Assembly: GCA_028752905.1 (NCBI GenBank) | Contig: JAQNBH010000007.1 | Location: forward strand, 44,939,588 to 45,003,587 | Source of the DNA: Cladorhizidae sp. MBARI D1340-BT2 | Lineage: Eukaryota; Porifera; Demospongiae; Poecilosclerida; Cladorhizidae | Reading direction: 5' to 3' | DNA: 64,000 bases | Shown here: piece after piece, positions 41,655 to 51,714 of the stretch | How positions within the stretch are numbered: the stretch's first letter is position 1 | Layout: each line of letters opens with the position of its first letter | The notes under the pieces: model-generated | Seen by the model: only the letters and a program-made list of their open reading frames with translations | Databases searched by the model: none | Told to the model about the DNA's origin: nothing | Translations under genes and position numbers: made by a program

Positions 41655-41865
41655 AGAAACCTGAGAGAACCCAAAGAGAACCCATAGAGAACCCAAAGAG
41701 AACCCAGAGAGAACCTAGAGTGACCCAGAAAGAGAACCCAGAGAGAACCCAGAGAGAACCCTGAACCCAGAGAGAACCCTGAACCCTGAGAGAACCTTGA
41801 ACCCAGAGAGAACCTTGAACCCAGAGAGAACCTTGAACCCAGAGAGAACCCCAAGAGAACCCACA
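41655..41865. repeat. AGAGAACCC short-unit array
   Basis: AGAGAACCCA / GAGAACCTTGAACCC units of 9-18 bp. Confidence 0.9.
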
Positions 41866-42213
41866 TGCTAGGCCCTGGTCATGGTAGTGGGAAATGCCAC
41901 ACCTCTAACAACCTCCTCCTCTAACACTGTTAGTAGCATACATAACTATCCCTCTTCTCACTCACCTCACCCCCACTCACTCCTCCTCACACTCTTCAGC
42001 CTCCTCCTACCCTCTCCACCTTGGCTGTCAGCACCAAACACTCCGCCACTCTTCCTCTCCAACCCTCCCTCTCCACTCCCTCACTCTCCACCTCCACCCA
42101 CTCCCTCACTCCCCCCTCTCCACTCCCTCACTCCCCTCCACCCCCCTCTCCACTCCCTCACTTCTCCACCTCCACTCCCCTCGGCTCCCATCCCCTCTTC
42201 CTCATCTCCTCAC
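41866..42213. other. CT-rich spacer
   Basis: CTCCACTCCCTCACTCCCC-type low-complexity sequence. No exon recognised beyond the one at 42,214. Confidence 0.6.
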
Positions 42214-42300
42214 AAGTTTCAAGATCACAATGCACTCCAGAAGTTGCTTGTCTTCTTCAGGATTATCCTTCTCATCAGGAGAGATTCCATCCAACAGTTG
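42214..42300 (-). CDS. Candidate Rab GEF upstream exon
   Basis: 87 bp, phase 0 to 0, between TTGACTGCAG and CTT|GTGAGG. Reads QLLDGISPDEKDNPEEDKQL then LECIVILKL. Joined to the exon at 28,205 (which begins ELEEM) it would extend the Sec2 coiled coil with leucines at suitable spacing, and the phase fits. Rabin8 proteins have no strictly conserved sequence here, so this rests on phase, strand and helix character alone. The 63-bp array begins 31 bp upstream of its acceptor. Confidence 0.42.
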
Positions 42301-42331
42301 CTGCAGTCAAGTATACATATGCACTGTAACC

Positions 42332-44255
42332 CACAAGGCAGGGACTGCTAGAGGGGCACGCACCAACCAGCAGAGACACATGGCTGGCACCACCCACAAG
42401 GCAGGGACTGCTAGAGGGGCACGCACCAACCAGCAGAGACACATGGCTGGCACCACCCACAAGGCAGGGACTGCTAGAGGGGCACGCACCAACCAGCAGA
42501 GACACATGGCTGGCACCTCCCACAAGGCAGGGACTGCTAGAGAGGCACGCACCAACCAGTAGAGGCACATGGCTGGCACCACCCACAAGGCAGGGGCTGC
42601 TTGAGGGGCACGCACCAACCAGCAGAGACACATGGCTGGCAACTCCCACAAGGCAGGGACGGCTAGAGAGGCACGCACCAACCAGCAGAGACACATGGCT
42701 GGCACCTCCCACAAGGTAGGGACTGCTAGAGAGGCACGCACCAACCAGCAGAGACACATGGCTGGCACCTCCCACAAGGCAGGGACTGCTAGAGAGGCAC
42801 GCACCAACCAGCAGAGGCACATGGCCGGCACCTCCCACAAGGCAGGGCCTGCTAGAGAGGCACGCACCAACCAGCAGAGGCACATGGCTGGCACCTCCCA
42901 CAAGGCAGGGGACTGCTTGAGGGGCACGCACCAACCAGCAGAGGCACATGGCTGGCACCTCCCACAAGGCAGGGACTGCTAGAGAGGCACGCACCAACCA
43001 GCAGAGACAACCAGTAGAGACACATGGCTGGCACCTCCCACAAGGCAGGGACTGCTTGAGGGGCACGCACCAACCAGTAGAGACACATGGCTGGCACCTC
43101 CCACAAGGCAGGGGACTGCGTGAGGAGCACGCATCAACCAGCAGAGGCACATGGCTGGCACCTCCCACAAGGCAGGGACTGCTAGAGAGGCACGCACCAA
43201 CCAACAGAGACACATGGCTGGCACCACCCACAAGGCAGGGGACTGCTAGAGAGGCACGCACCAACCAGCAGAGACACATGGCTGGCACCACCCACAAGGT
43301 AGGGACTGCTTGAGGGGCACGCACCAACCAGCAGAGACACATAGCTGGCACCACCCACAAGGCAGGGGACTGCTAGAGAGGCACGCACCAACCAGCAGAG
43401 ACACATGGCTGGCACCACCCACAAGGTAGGGACTGCTAGAGAGGCACGCACCAACCAGCAGAGGCACATGGCTGGCACCACCCACAAGGTAGGGACTGCT
43501 TGAGGGGCACGCACCAACCAGCAGAGGCACATGGCTGGCACCTCCCACAAGGTAGGGACTGCTAGAGAGGCACGCACCAACCAGCAGAGACACATGGCTT
43601 GCACCACCCACAAGGCAGGGACCTAGAGAGGCACGCACCAACCAGCAGAGGCACATGGCTGGCACCACCCACAAGGCAGGGACTGCTTGAGGGGCACGCA
43701 CCAACCAGCAGAGACACATGGCTGGCACCACCCACAAGGCAGGGGACTGCTAGAGAGGCACGCACCAACCACTAGAGACACATGGCTGGCACCACCCACA
43801 AGGCAGGGGACTGCTAGAGAGGCACGCACCAACCAGCAGAGACACATGGCTGGCACCTCCTACAAGGCAGGGCCTGCTAGAGAGGCACGCACCAACCACT
43901 AGAGACACATGGCTGGCACCACCCACAAGGCAGGGGACTGCTAGAGAGGCACGCACCAACCAGCAGAGACACATGGCTGGCACCTCCCACAAGGCAGTGA
44001 CTGCTAGAGAGGCATGCACCAACCAGCAGAGACACATGGCTGGCACCACCCACAAGGCAGGGGACTGCTAGAGAGGCACGCACCAACCAGCAGAGGCACA
44101 TGGCTGGCACCTCCCACAAGGCAGGGACTGCTAGAGAGGCACGCACCAACCACTAGAGACACATGGCTGGCACCACCCACAAGGCAGGGACTGCTAGAGA
44201 GGCACGCACCAACCAGCAGACACATGGCTGGCACCACCCACAAGGTGGTGCAGTG
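42332..44255. repeat. 63-bp minisatellite, about 30 units
   Basis: Core CACAAGGCAGGGACTGCTAG and GGCACGCACCAACCAGCAGA. The multiple-of-three period keeps 21-residue frames open on both strands (minus CLCWLVRASLAVPALWEVPA-like), with frame jumps at units having one extra G. A by-product. Confidence 0.95.
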
Positions 44256-44469
44256 TGGCCTTTATATTTATGCCTGAGGGTGGATGCACATCTCATGTAA
44301 TACATCACACATATTGCACGCTTGCTTTAAACTAGTAGTGCGAGACTCGCCAATTACACTGAAGCCTCATCACAACACAACAATATTTGTCACCTTGGCA
44401 ATAGAAATGTCATGTTGATCACAAGGGACCCTTACCATGGGTCACTCACCACACCATAATAAGGGCTGC
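44256..44469. other. Short spacer
   Basis: No feature seen. Confidence 0.5.
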
Positions 44470-47400
44470 CAGGTACCGGTGCAGCTATGCTTAACCTCCA
44501 GGTACCAGTGCAGCTGTGCTTAACCTCCAGGTATTAGTGTAAGGGGGGGGGACAAAGGCATAATTTTTTTTAAACTTGTGGTTACCGCTTTATAGCTCCG
44601 TAGATTCTGTAAACTTCATGGTATGGACTTGATATATAGCTCAAAAGATAGGTCTCTCTGTGTGCTCTCTTTTGACACTAAAATATTTTTCATAGGTATA
44701 ACTATAGCCAAGTTACTAGACCTAAAGTGGAGGGAACTTGAAAACCTGAATGCCTGAACTGGCAGCATAAATATCTCTAGATTGCAAAGTGCTAAAGATT
44801 ACCAGTGGCTAGAGGATCTATTCAATGAGTGTTTTCATTAGGCGCTAGTAAGTGGTCAAGCGCGGGGGTGGAAAATCGAGTTTTATGGATTATTAACAAA
44901 ATTCATTTTCCACCGGCGCGCTTGACCACGTACTTACATGGTATTAGTGCAGCTATGCTTAACCTCCAGGTATTAGTGCAGCTATGCTTAACCTCCAGGT
45001 ATTAGTGCAGCTATGCTTAACCTCCAGGTATTAGTGTAGCTATGCTTAACCTCCAGGTATTAGTGTAGCTATGCTTAACCTCCAGGTATTAGTGTAGCTA
45101 TGCTTAACCTCCAGGTATTAGTGCAGCTATGCTTAACCTCCAGGTATTAGTGCAGCTATGCTTAACCTCCAGGTATTAGTGTAGCTATGCTTAACCTCCA
45201 GGTATTAGTGCAGCTATGCTTAACCTCCAGGTATTAGTGTAGCTATGCTTAACCTCCAGGTATTAGTGCAGCTGTGCTTAACCTCCAGGTATTAGTGCAG
45301 CTATGCTTAACCTCCAGGTATTAGTGTAGCTATGCTTAACCTCCAGGTATTAGTGCAGCTATGCTTAACCTCCAGGTATTAGTGCAGCTATGCTTAACCT
45401 CCAGGTATTAGTGTAGCTTAACCTCCAGGTATTAGTGTAGCTATGCTTAACCTCCAGGTATTAGTGCAGCTTAACCTCCAGGTATTAGTGTAGCTATGCT
45501 TAACCTCCAGGTATTAGTGTAGCTATGCTTAACCTCCAGGTATTAGTGCAGCTATGCTTAACCTCCAGGTATTAGTGTAGCTATGCTTAACCTCCAGGTA
45601 TTAGTGTAGCTATGCTTAACCTCCAGGTATTAGTGTAGCTATGCTTAACCTCCAGGTATTAGTACAGCTGTGCTTAACCTCCAGGTATTAGTGTAGCTAT
45701 GCTTAACCTCCAGGTATTAGTGTAGCTATGCTTAACCTCCAGGTATTAGTGCAGCTATGCTTAACCTCCAGGTATTAGTGCAGCTATGCTTAACCTCCAG
45801 GTATTAGTGCAGCTATGCTTAACCTCCAGGTATTAGTGTAGCTATGCTTAACCTCCAGGTATTAGTGTAGCTATGCTTAACCTCCAGGTATTAGTGTAGC
45901 TATGCTTAACCTCCAGGTATTAGTGTAGCTATGCTTAACCTCCAGGTATTAGTGCAGCTGTGCTTAACCTCCAGGTATTAGTGCAGCTGTGCTTAACCTC
46001 CAGGTATTAGTGTAGCTATGCTTTACCTCCAGGTATTAGTGTAGCTATGCTTAACCTCCAGGTATTAGTGCAGCTATGCTTAACCTCCAGGTATTAGTGC
46101 AGCTATGCTTAACCTCCAGGTATTAGTGCAGCTATGCTTAACCTCCAGGTATTAGTGTAGCTATGCTTAACCTCCAGGTATTAGTGTAGCTATGCTTAAC
46201 CTCCAGGTATTAGTGTAGCTTAACCTCCAGGTATTAGTGTAGCTATGCTTAACCTCCAGGTATTAGTGCAGCTATGCTTAACCTCCAGGTATTAGTGCAG
46301 CTATGCTTAACCTCCAGGTATTAGTGCAGCTATGCTTAACCTCCAGGTATTAGTGTAGCTATGCTTAACCTCCAGGTATTAGTGTAGCTATGCTTAACCT
46401 CCAGGTATTAGTGCAGCTATGCTTAACCTCCAGGTATTAGTGCAGCTATGCTTAACCTCCAGGTATTAGTGTAGCTATGCTTAACCTCCAGGTATTAGTG
46501 TAGCTATGCTTAACCTCCAGGTATTAGTGTAGCTATGCTTAACCTCCAGGTATTAGTGTAGCTATGCTTAACCTCCAGGTATTAGTGCAGCTATGCTTAA
46601 CCTCCAGGTATTAGTGCAGCTATGCTTAACCTCCAGGTATTAGTGCAGCTATGCTTAACCTCCAGGTATTAGTGCAGCTATGCTTAACCTCCAGGTATTA
46701 GTGTAGCTATGCTTAACCTCCAGGTATTAGTGTAGCTATGCTTAACCTCCAGGTATTAGTGCAGCTATGCTTAACCTCCAGGTATTAGTGCAGCTATGCT
46801 TAACCTCCAGGTATTAGTGCAGCTGTGCTTAACCTCCAGGTATTAGTGCAGCTGTGCTTAACCTCCAGGTATTAGTGTAGCTATGCTTAACCTCCAGGTA
46901 TTAGTGTAGCTATGCTTAACCTCCAGGTATTAGTGTAGCTATGCTTAACCTCCAGGTATTAGTGCAGCTATGCTTAACCTCCAGGTATTAGTGTAGCTAT
47001 GCTTAACCTCCAGGTATTAGTGTAGCTATGCTTAACCTCCAGGTATTAGTGTAGCTATGCTTAACCTCCAGGTATTAGTGCAGCTATGCTTAACCTCCAG
47101 GTATTAGTGCAGCTATGCTTAACCTCCAGGTATTAGTGTAGCTTAACCTCCAGGTATTAGTGCAGCTGTGCTTAACCTCCAGGTATTAGTGTAGCTATGC
47201 TTAACCTCCAGGTATTAGTGTAGCTATGCTTAACCTCCAGGTATTAGTGCAGCTATGCTTAACCTCCAGGTATTAGTGCAGCTATGCTTAACCTCCAGGT
47301 ATTAGTGTAGCTATGCTTAACCTCCAGGTATTAGTGTAGCTATGCTTAACCTCCAGGTATTAGTGTAGCTATGCTTAACCTCCAGGTATTAGTGCAGCTA

Positions 47401-47685
47401 TGCTTAACCTCCAGGTATTAGTGCAGCTATGCTTAACCTCCAGGTATTAGTGTAGCTTAACCTCCAGGTATTAGTGCAGCTGTGCTTAACCTCCAGGTAT
47501 TAGTGTAGCTATGCTTAACCTCCAGGTATTAGTGTAGCTATGCTTAACCTCCAGGTATTAGTGCAGCTATGCTTAACCTCCAGGTATTAGTGCAGCTATG
47601 CTTAACCTCCAGGTATTAGTGTAGCTATGCTTAACCTCCAGGTATTAGTGTAGCTATGCTTAACCTCCAGGTATTAGTGTAGTTG
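44470..47685. repeat. 29-bp minisatellite, about 95 units, interrupted by family A
   Basis: Core CTCCAGGTATTAGTGTAGCT then ATGCTTAAC; GTGTAG/GTGCAG variation. Two or three diverged units lie left of the family A copy at 44,538-44,940 and the rest to the right. Confidence 0.95.
44538..44940 (+). mobile_element. Family A dispersed repeat, copy 5, inserted in the 29-bp array
   Basis: Begins TAAGGGGGGGGG, contains GGTTACCGCTTTATAGCTCC, ATATAGCTCAAAAGATAGGT and TTCATAGGTATAACTATAGC. It ends with a terminal hairpin: GTAAGTGGTCAAGCGCGGGG and, after a 35-base centre, GCGCGCTTGACCACGTACTT. Array sequence GGTATTAGTG stands on both sides, consistent with insertion into a unit. Confidence 0.8.
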
Positions 47686-47704
47686 ACAAGATCCTATACT
47701 CATA

Positions 47705-48177
47705 GTGTGTGTGTGTGTGAGTGTGTGCATGCTCATGTGTGTGTGCACATGTTGTGTGTGTGAGTGTGTGCATGCTCATGTGTGTGTGCACATGTTGTGT
47801 GTGTGTGTGCACATGTTGTGTGTGTGCACATGTTGTGTGTGTGTGTGCACATGTTGTGTGTGTGTGTGCACATGTTGTGTGTGTGCACATGTTGTGTGTG
47901 TGTGTGCACATGTTGTGTGTGTGCACATGTTGTGTGTGTGTGTGCACATGTTGTGTGTGTGCACATGTTGTGTGTGTGTGTGCACATGTTGTGTGTGTGC
48001 ACATGTTGTGTGTGTGTGTGCACATGTTGTGTGTGTGCACATGTTGTGTGTGTGTGTGCACATGTTGTGTGTGTGTGTGCACATGTTGTGTGTGTGTGTG
48101 CACATGTTGTGTGTGTGTGTGTGCACATGTTGTGTGTGTGTGTGTGCACATGTTGTGTGTGTGTGTGTGTGTGTGTT
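47705..48177. repeat. TG-rich array with CACATGTTG units
   Basis: Unit GTGCACATGTTGTGTGTG with variable TG length (17-25 bp), about 22 units. Confidence 0.95.
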
Positions 48178-48189
48178 TCATTGGTTCAG

Positions 48190-48323
48190 CCACAGTGCCT
48201 ACGGAAGCAGGGGACATGAAGGAGCTGCTGAGCTTTGAGTCTATTCGCACCACAGACACACTACACGCCCACATTTTACCAGTCCCTCTGCTGCTGTCCA
48301 GGAGACAGTGCATATACATGTAC
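48190..48323 (+). CDS. Candidate plus-strand exon, unassigned
   Basis: After TTGGTTCAG the only open frame reads TVPTEAGDMKELLSFESIRT then TDTLHAHILPVPLLLSRRQC and IYMY to TAC|GTAGGA. Coding-like. It could precede the terminal exon at 48,835 (phase 0 at its end does not match that exon's one-base start, so another exon would be needed). Not recognised. Confidence 0.3.
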
Positions 48324-48394
48324 GTAGGATGGCAATTACCCATGTCTTCTGTACTATTCTCTCTCCTGTTAGTTGTTATTAACTGGGAGGGGAC

Positions 48395-48720
48395 TAAACC
48401 AATCTTGTGGTTACGACTTTGGAGCTCTATAGATTCTGCATTCTTCACTGTGTGAACTTTATATAGCTCAAAAGGTAGGTCTCTCTGTGTGCTCTCTTTT
48501 GATACTAAAAAATGTTGCACAGCTATAACTATGCCAAAGTTAACTGCAGTCAGTGTGGCACTGCAAAATCTTGAAGCAAGTGTGTGGCTCCTCACTGTGA
48601 AGGCAGTTGATATATCTGTGGCTAGAAGACCTGCTCTAAGGGAAAGTGTTTTCATTAATTAAGTGCTATAACGCGAGTATGTGGTCAAGCACTTGTGGGG
48701 TGGGGGAAATTTCTCCACCA
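48395..48720 (+). repeat. Family A dispersed repeat, copy 6 (diverged)
   Basis: TATATAGCTCAAAAGGTAGG, TCTCTCTGTGTGCTCTCTTT, AGCTATAACTATGCC and TATGTGGTCAAGCAC in the same order as the other copies. Confidence 0.85.
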
Positions 48721-48834
48721 GAAGGACGTCAATCCATACACGTGAAATTTGGTTGCTTAGCAACTAAACCACAAAACTTGAATATGTTTATAATGCCTGT
48801 GAGTTCAATATTTGACTAATTAATTGGAAAAGAG

Positions 48835-48958
48835 GAAGGTAGTAGGGGATGAGGAGTACAAGGGTGGAGGAGATGCTGGTGGGGAGTCAACTGAACTAGT
48901 TGGGCATACAGATTCCAAGTCTGAGGCAGAACCTGCCACAGAGGGAGACCATATTTAG
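48835..48958 (+). CDS. Terminal exon of an unidentified plus-strand gene, copy 2
   Basis: Frame KVVGDEEYKGGGDAGGESTE then LVGHTDSKSEAEPATEGDHI and TAG. Relative to copy 1 there is a 3-bp in-frame insertion and few substitutions. The acceptor region (GGAAAAGAG) is weaker than in copy 1. Confidence 0.4.
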
Positions 48959-49012
48959 ATTCTGTGATTAGCTAGCTATATGCACACAATCATAGCCAGA
49001 GCTGTTATAATG

Positions 49013-50272
49013 CTCTAGCTATCAACCTTACCCTATTTTATTATTGTGCATTAGCCACAGCTATCTATGAGAACTCTTCCATTGCTCTAGCTATCAACCT
49101 TGCTCTATTTTATTACTGTGCATCCATACTTAGCCACAGCTATCTATGAGAACTCTTCCATTGCTCTAGCTGTCAACCTTGCTCTATTTTATTATTGTGC
49201 ATCCATACTTAGCCACAGCTATCTATGAGAACTCTTCCATTGCTCTAGCTATCAACCTTGCTCTATTTTATTATTGTGCATCCATACTTAGCCACAGCTA
49301 TCTATGAGAACTCTTCCATTGCTCTAGCTGTCAACCTTGCTCTATTTTATTATTGTGCATCCATACTTAGCCACAGCTATCTATGAGAACTCTTCCATTG
49401 CTCTAGCTATCAACCTTGCTCTATTTTATTATTGTGCATCCATACTTAGCCACAGCTATCTATGAGAACTCTTCTATTGCTCTAGCTATCAACCTTGCTC
49501 TATTTTATTATTGTGCATCCATACTTAGCCACAGCTATCTATGAGAACTCTTCCATTGCTCTAGCTATCAACCTTGTTCTATTTTATTATTGTGCATCCA
49601 TACTTAGCCACAGCTCTCTGAGAACTCTTCCATTGCTCTAGCTATCAACCTTGCTCTATTTTATTATTGTGCATCCATACTAGCCACAGCTATCTATGAG
49701 AACTCTTCCATTGCTCTAGCTATCAACCTTGCTCTATTTTATTATTGTGCATCCATACTTAGCCACAGCTATCTATGAGAACTCTTCCATTGCTCTAGCT
49801 ATCAACCTTCTCTATTTTATTATTGTGCATCCATACTTAGCCACAGCTCTCTGAGAACTCTTCCATTGCTCTAGCTATCAACCTTGCCCTATTTTATTAT
49901 TGTGCATCCATACTTAGCCACAGCTATCTATGAGAACTCTTCCATTGCTCTAGCTATCAACCTTGCTCTATTTTATTATTGTGCATCCATACTTAGCCAC
50001 AGCTATCTATGAGAACTCTTCTATTGCTCTAGCTATCAACCTTGTTCTATTTTATTATTGTGCATCCATACTTAGCCACAGCTATCTATGAGAACTCTTC
50101 CATTGCTCTAGCTATCAACCTTGCCCTATTTTATTATTGTGCATCCATACTTAGCCACAGCTATCTATGAGAACTCTTCTATTGCTCTAGCTATCAACCT
50201 TGCTCTATTTTATTATTGTGCATCCATACTTAGCCACAGCTATCTATGAGAACTCTTCTATTGCTCTAGCTA
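49013..50272. repeat. 79-bp array, about 16 units
   Basis: Core TCTAGCTATCAACCTTGCTC and CACAGCTATCTATGAGAACT, as at 24.5 kb. Several units lack TAT in ATCTATGAG. Confidence 0.95.
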
Positions 50273-50293
50273 TCTGACTACATCTATACTTAC

Positions 50294-50556
50294 CTTGCAG
50301 CTGATCTACTGAATCACTATCATCTATACACTTCATCAGAAACAACAGCTCTCCTAAGATCTGCCATGTCCTCAGAGTGCACAGCATCATCTCCAAGGTA
50401 CACCTGCATCCTCTTCATCACTGCTCTCTCTGTCTGAGAGAGCGAAGTCTTGTAAACAGCTCTAAAGCCTGTCTCAGTCAAACAGTAGTGGCATCTGTTC
50501 AGAGATGCGACTTCAACTTTGACCTCATGGTCACCTGAGTTACCTATGAGCTATTC
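50294..50556 (-). CDS. Exon-like segment of an unidentified minus-strand gene, copy 2
   Basis: The 50,403-50,294 part matches copy 1 and ends RTWQILGELLFLMKCIDDSD, SVDQLQ at CAAG|GTAAGT. In another frame the region is open upstream to 50,556: HEVKVEVASLNRCHYCLTET, GFRAVYKTSLSQTERAVMKR, then MQVYLGDDAVHSEDMADLRR to TGA at 50,322. Which frame was used is unclear. I recognise neither. Confidence 0.35.
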
Positions 50557-50929
50557 AATAGAAACTTCGTATATTGATAGATCCTTTCTACGTGCTTAGC
50601 TAATTGGTTACATACACAGATGATTGGTGGTGAATTTTTTCGTGGTTGTTGTTCATTTTGGGCCTCTAGGCACACCGAGTGTGAGGGCAGGCCTAGACCA
50701 ATAGTTGCAGGTGCAAGACACTGATGTCACAGAGAGCATTTCCCGAGTACAAGCACGGCTCTCAAGGTTGGATGACTGAAAAGCATGACAGTTCACTCTA
50801 AATGACAGAGACGACCACACATTTGCATTCATCACTTGCAATGAAGTGGGGAAGATAAAGCTAGCCCTAGGCGAGGATTTGCTGGCTGTTTCCTGTCCAG
50901 CTGCTGCCTCTCCTTGAGCCGAGCACTTG
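50557..50929. other. Spacer
   Basis: Unique; no supported exon. Ends in CCAGCTGCTGCCTCTCCTTG, repeated with one change after the 24-bp array (51,210-51,229). Confidence 0.5.
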
Positions 50930-51200
50930 CTGGTTGCTCCTAGCAAGGACTTGCTGGTTGCTCCAGGGAAGGACTTGCTGGTTGCTCCAGGCAAGGACTT
51001 GCTGGTTGCTCCAGGCAAGGACTTGCTGGTTGCTCCAGGCAAGGACTTGCTGGTTGCTCCAGGCAAGGACTTGCTGGTTGCTCCAGGCAAGGACTTGCTG
51101 GTTGCTCCAGGCAAGGACTTGCTGGTTACTCCAGGCAAGGACTTGCTGGTTGCTCCAGGCAAGGACTTGCTGGTTGCTCCAGGCAAGGACTTGCTGGTTG
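50930..51200. repeat. 24-bp minisatellite x 11
   Basis: Core AAGGACTTGCTGGTTGCTCC then AGGC. 8-residue frames stay open on both strands (plus DLLVAPGK, minus GATSKSLP). Confidence 0.95.
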
Positions 51201-51468
51201 TCTCAATGTCCAGCTGCTGCCTCTACTTGAGCTGTTGATGTTCTTAGTCCTCAAGTTCCTAGAACTTCCAAGTCATCCACTTCAGCTCCATTCAAGTCAG
51301 CAGATGCATCCATTACTCTCCTTCTCGCCAACTTTGCATATCATTTCTAGACTTGGACATGCACTCCGCATAAACCTCCATCACTGAAAGTAACGAAGAA
51401 GTAGATGCTTCCAAGTGGAGAGCACTTACTACAAACTTACATATATATATATATATATAGTGTGTGTT

Positions 51469-51515
<47 letters not shown>

Positions 51516-51714
51516 GTGTGTTGGATTCTGAGATGCGTGAGAAATGCATGGTCAGACATAAGAGCATCACAGGACATCGGAATGTGTGAGATTTCACAGA
51601 TCTTTACAAGGTGGAAAAGGTTGTGACCTTTGAGCTCTGGAATTTGCCCTGGCGCTGATGCTACCGTCCAGAATAGCTGCAATGGCTTCAAATACCTTAT
51701 GGGGGTCTTACGAG
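51201..51714. other. Spacer with TA and TG microsatellites
   Basis: (TA)n at 51,440-51,460 and (TG)n at 51,462-51,512. No supported gene. Confidence 0.6.

Larger units (their letters stand above)
48752..50418. repeat. Duplicated block, copy 2
   Basis: Homologous to 24,246-25,199; the unique parts are about 90 percent alike by eye. The difference in length is mostly array copy number. Confidence 0.9.

Noticed and set aside
41341..41664. Hydrophobic 107-codon plus frame that looks membrane-like
   Set aside because: T-rich sequence gives hydrophobic codons by chance; no start context, splice sites or family resemblance.
42275..44277. Cys/Trp/Leu-rich frames up to 361 codons over the 63-bp array
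   Set aside because: Period of 63 keeps frames open; frames jump between units and there is no start or splice context.
47705..48177. His/Thr- and Cys/Val-rich frames over the TG array
   Set aside because: Simple-sequence translation; CACACA/TGTGTG has no stops in most frames.
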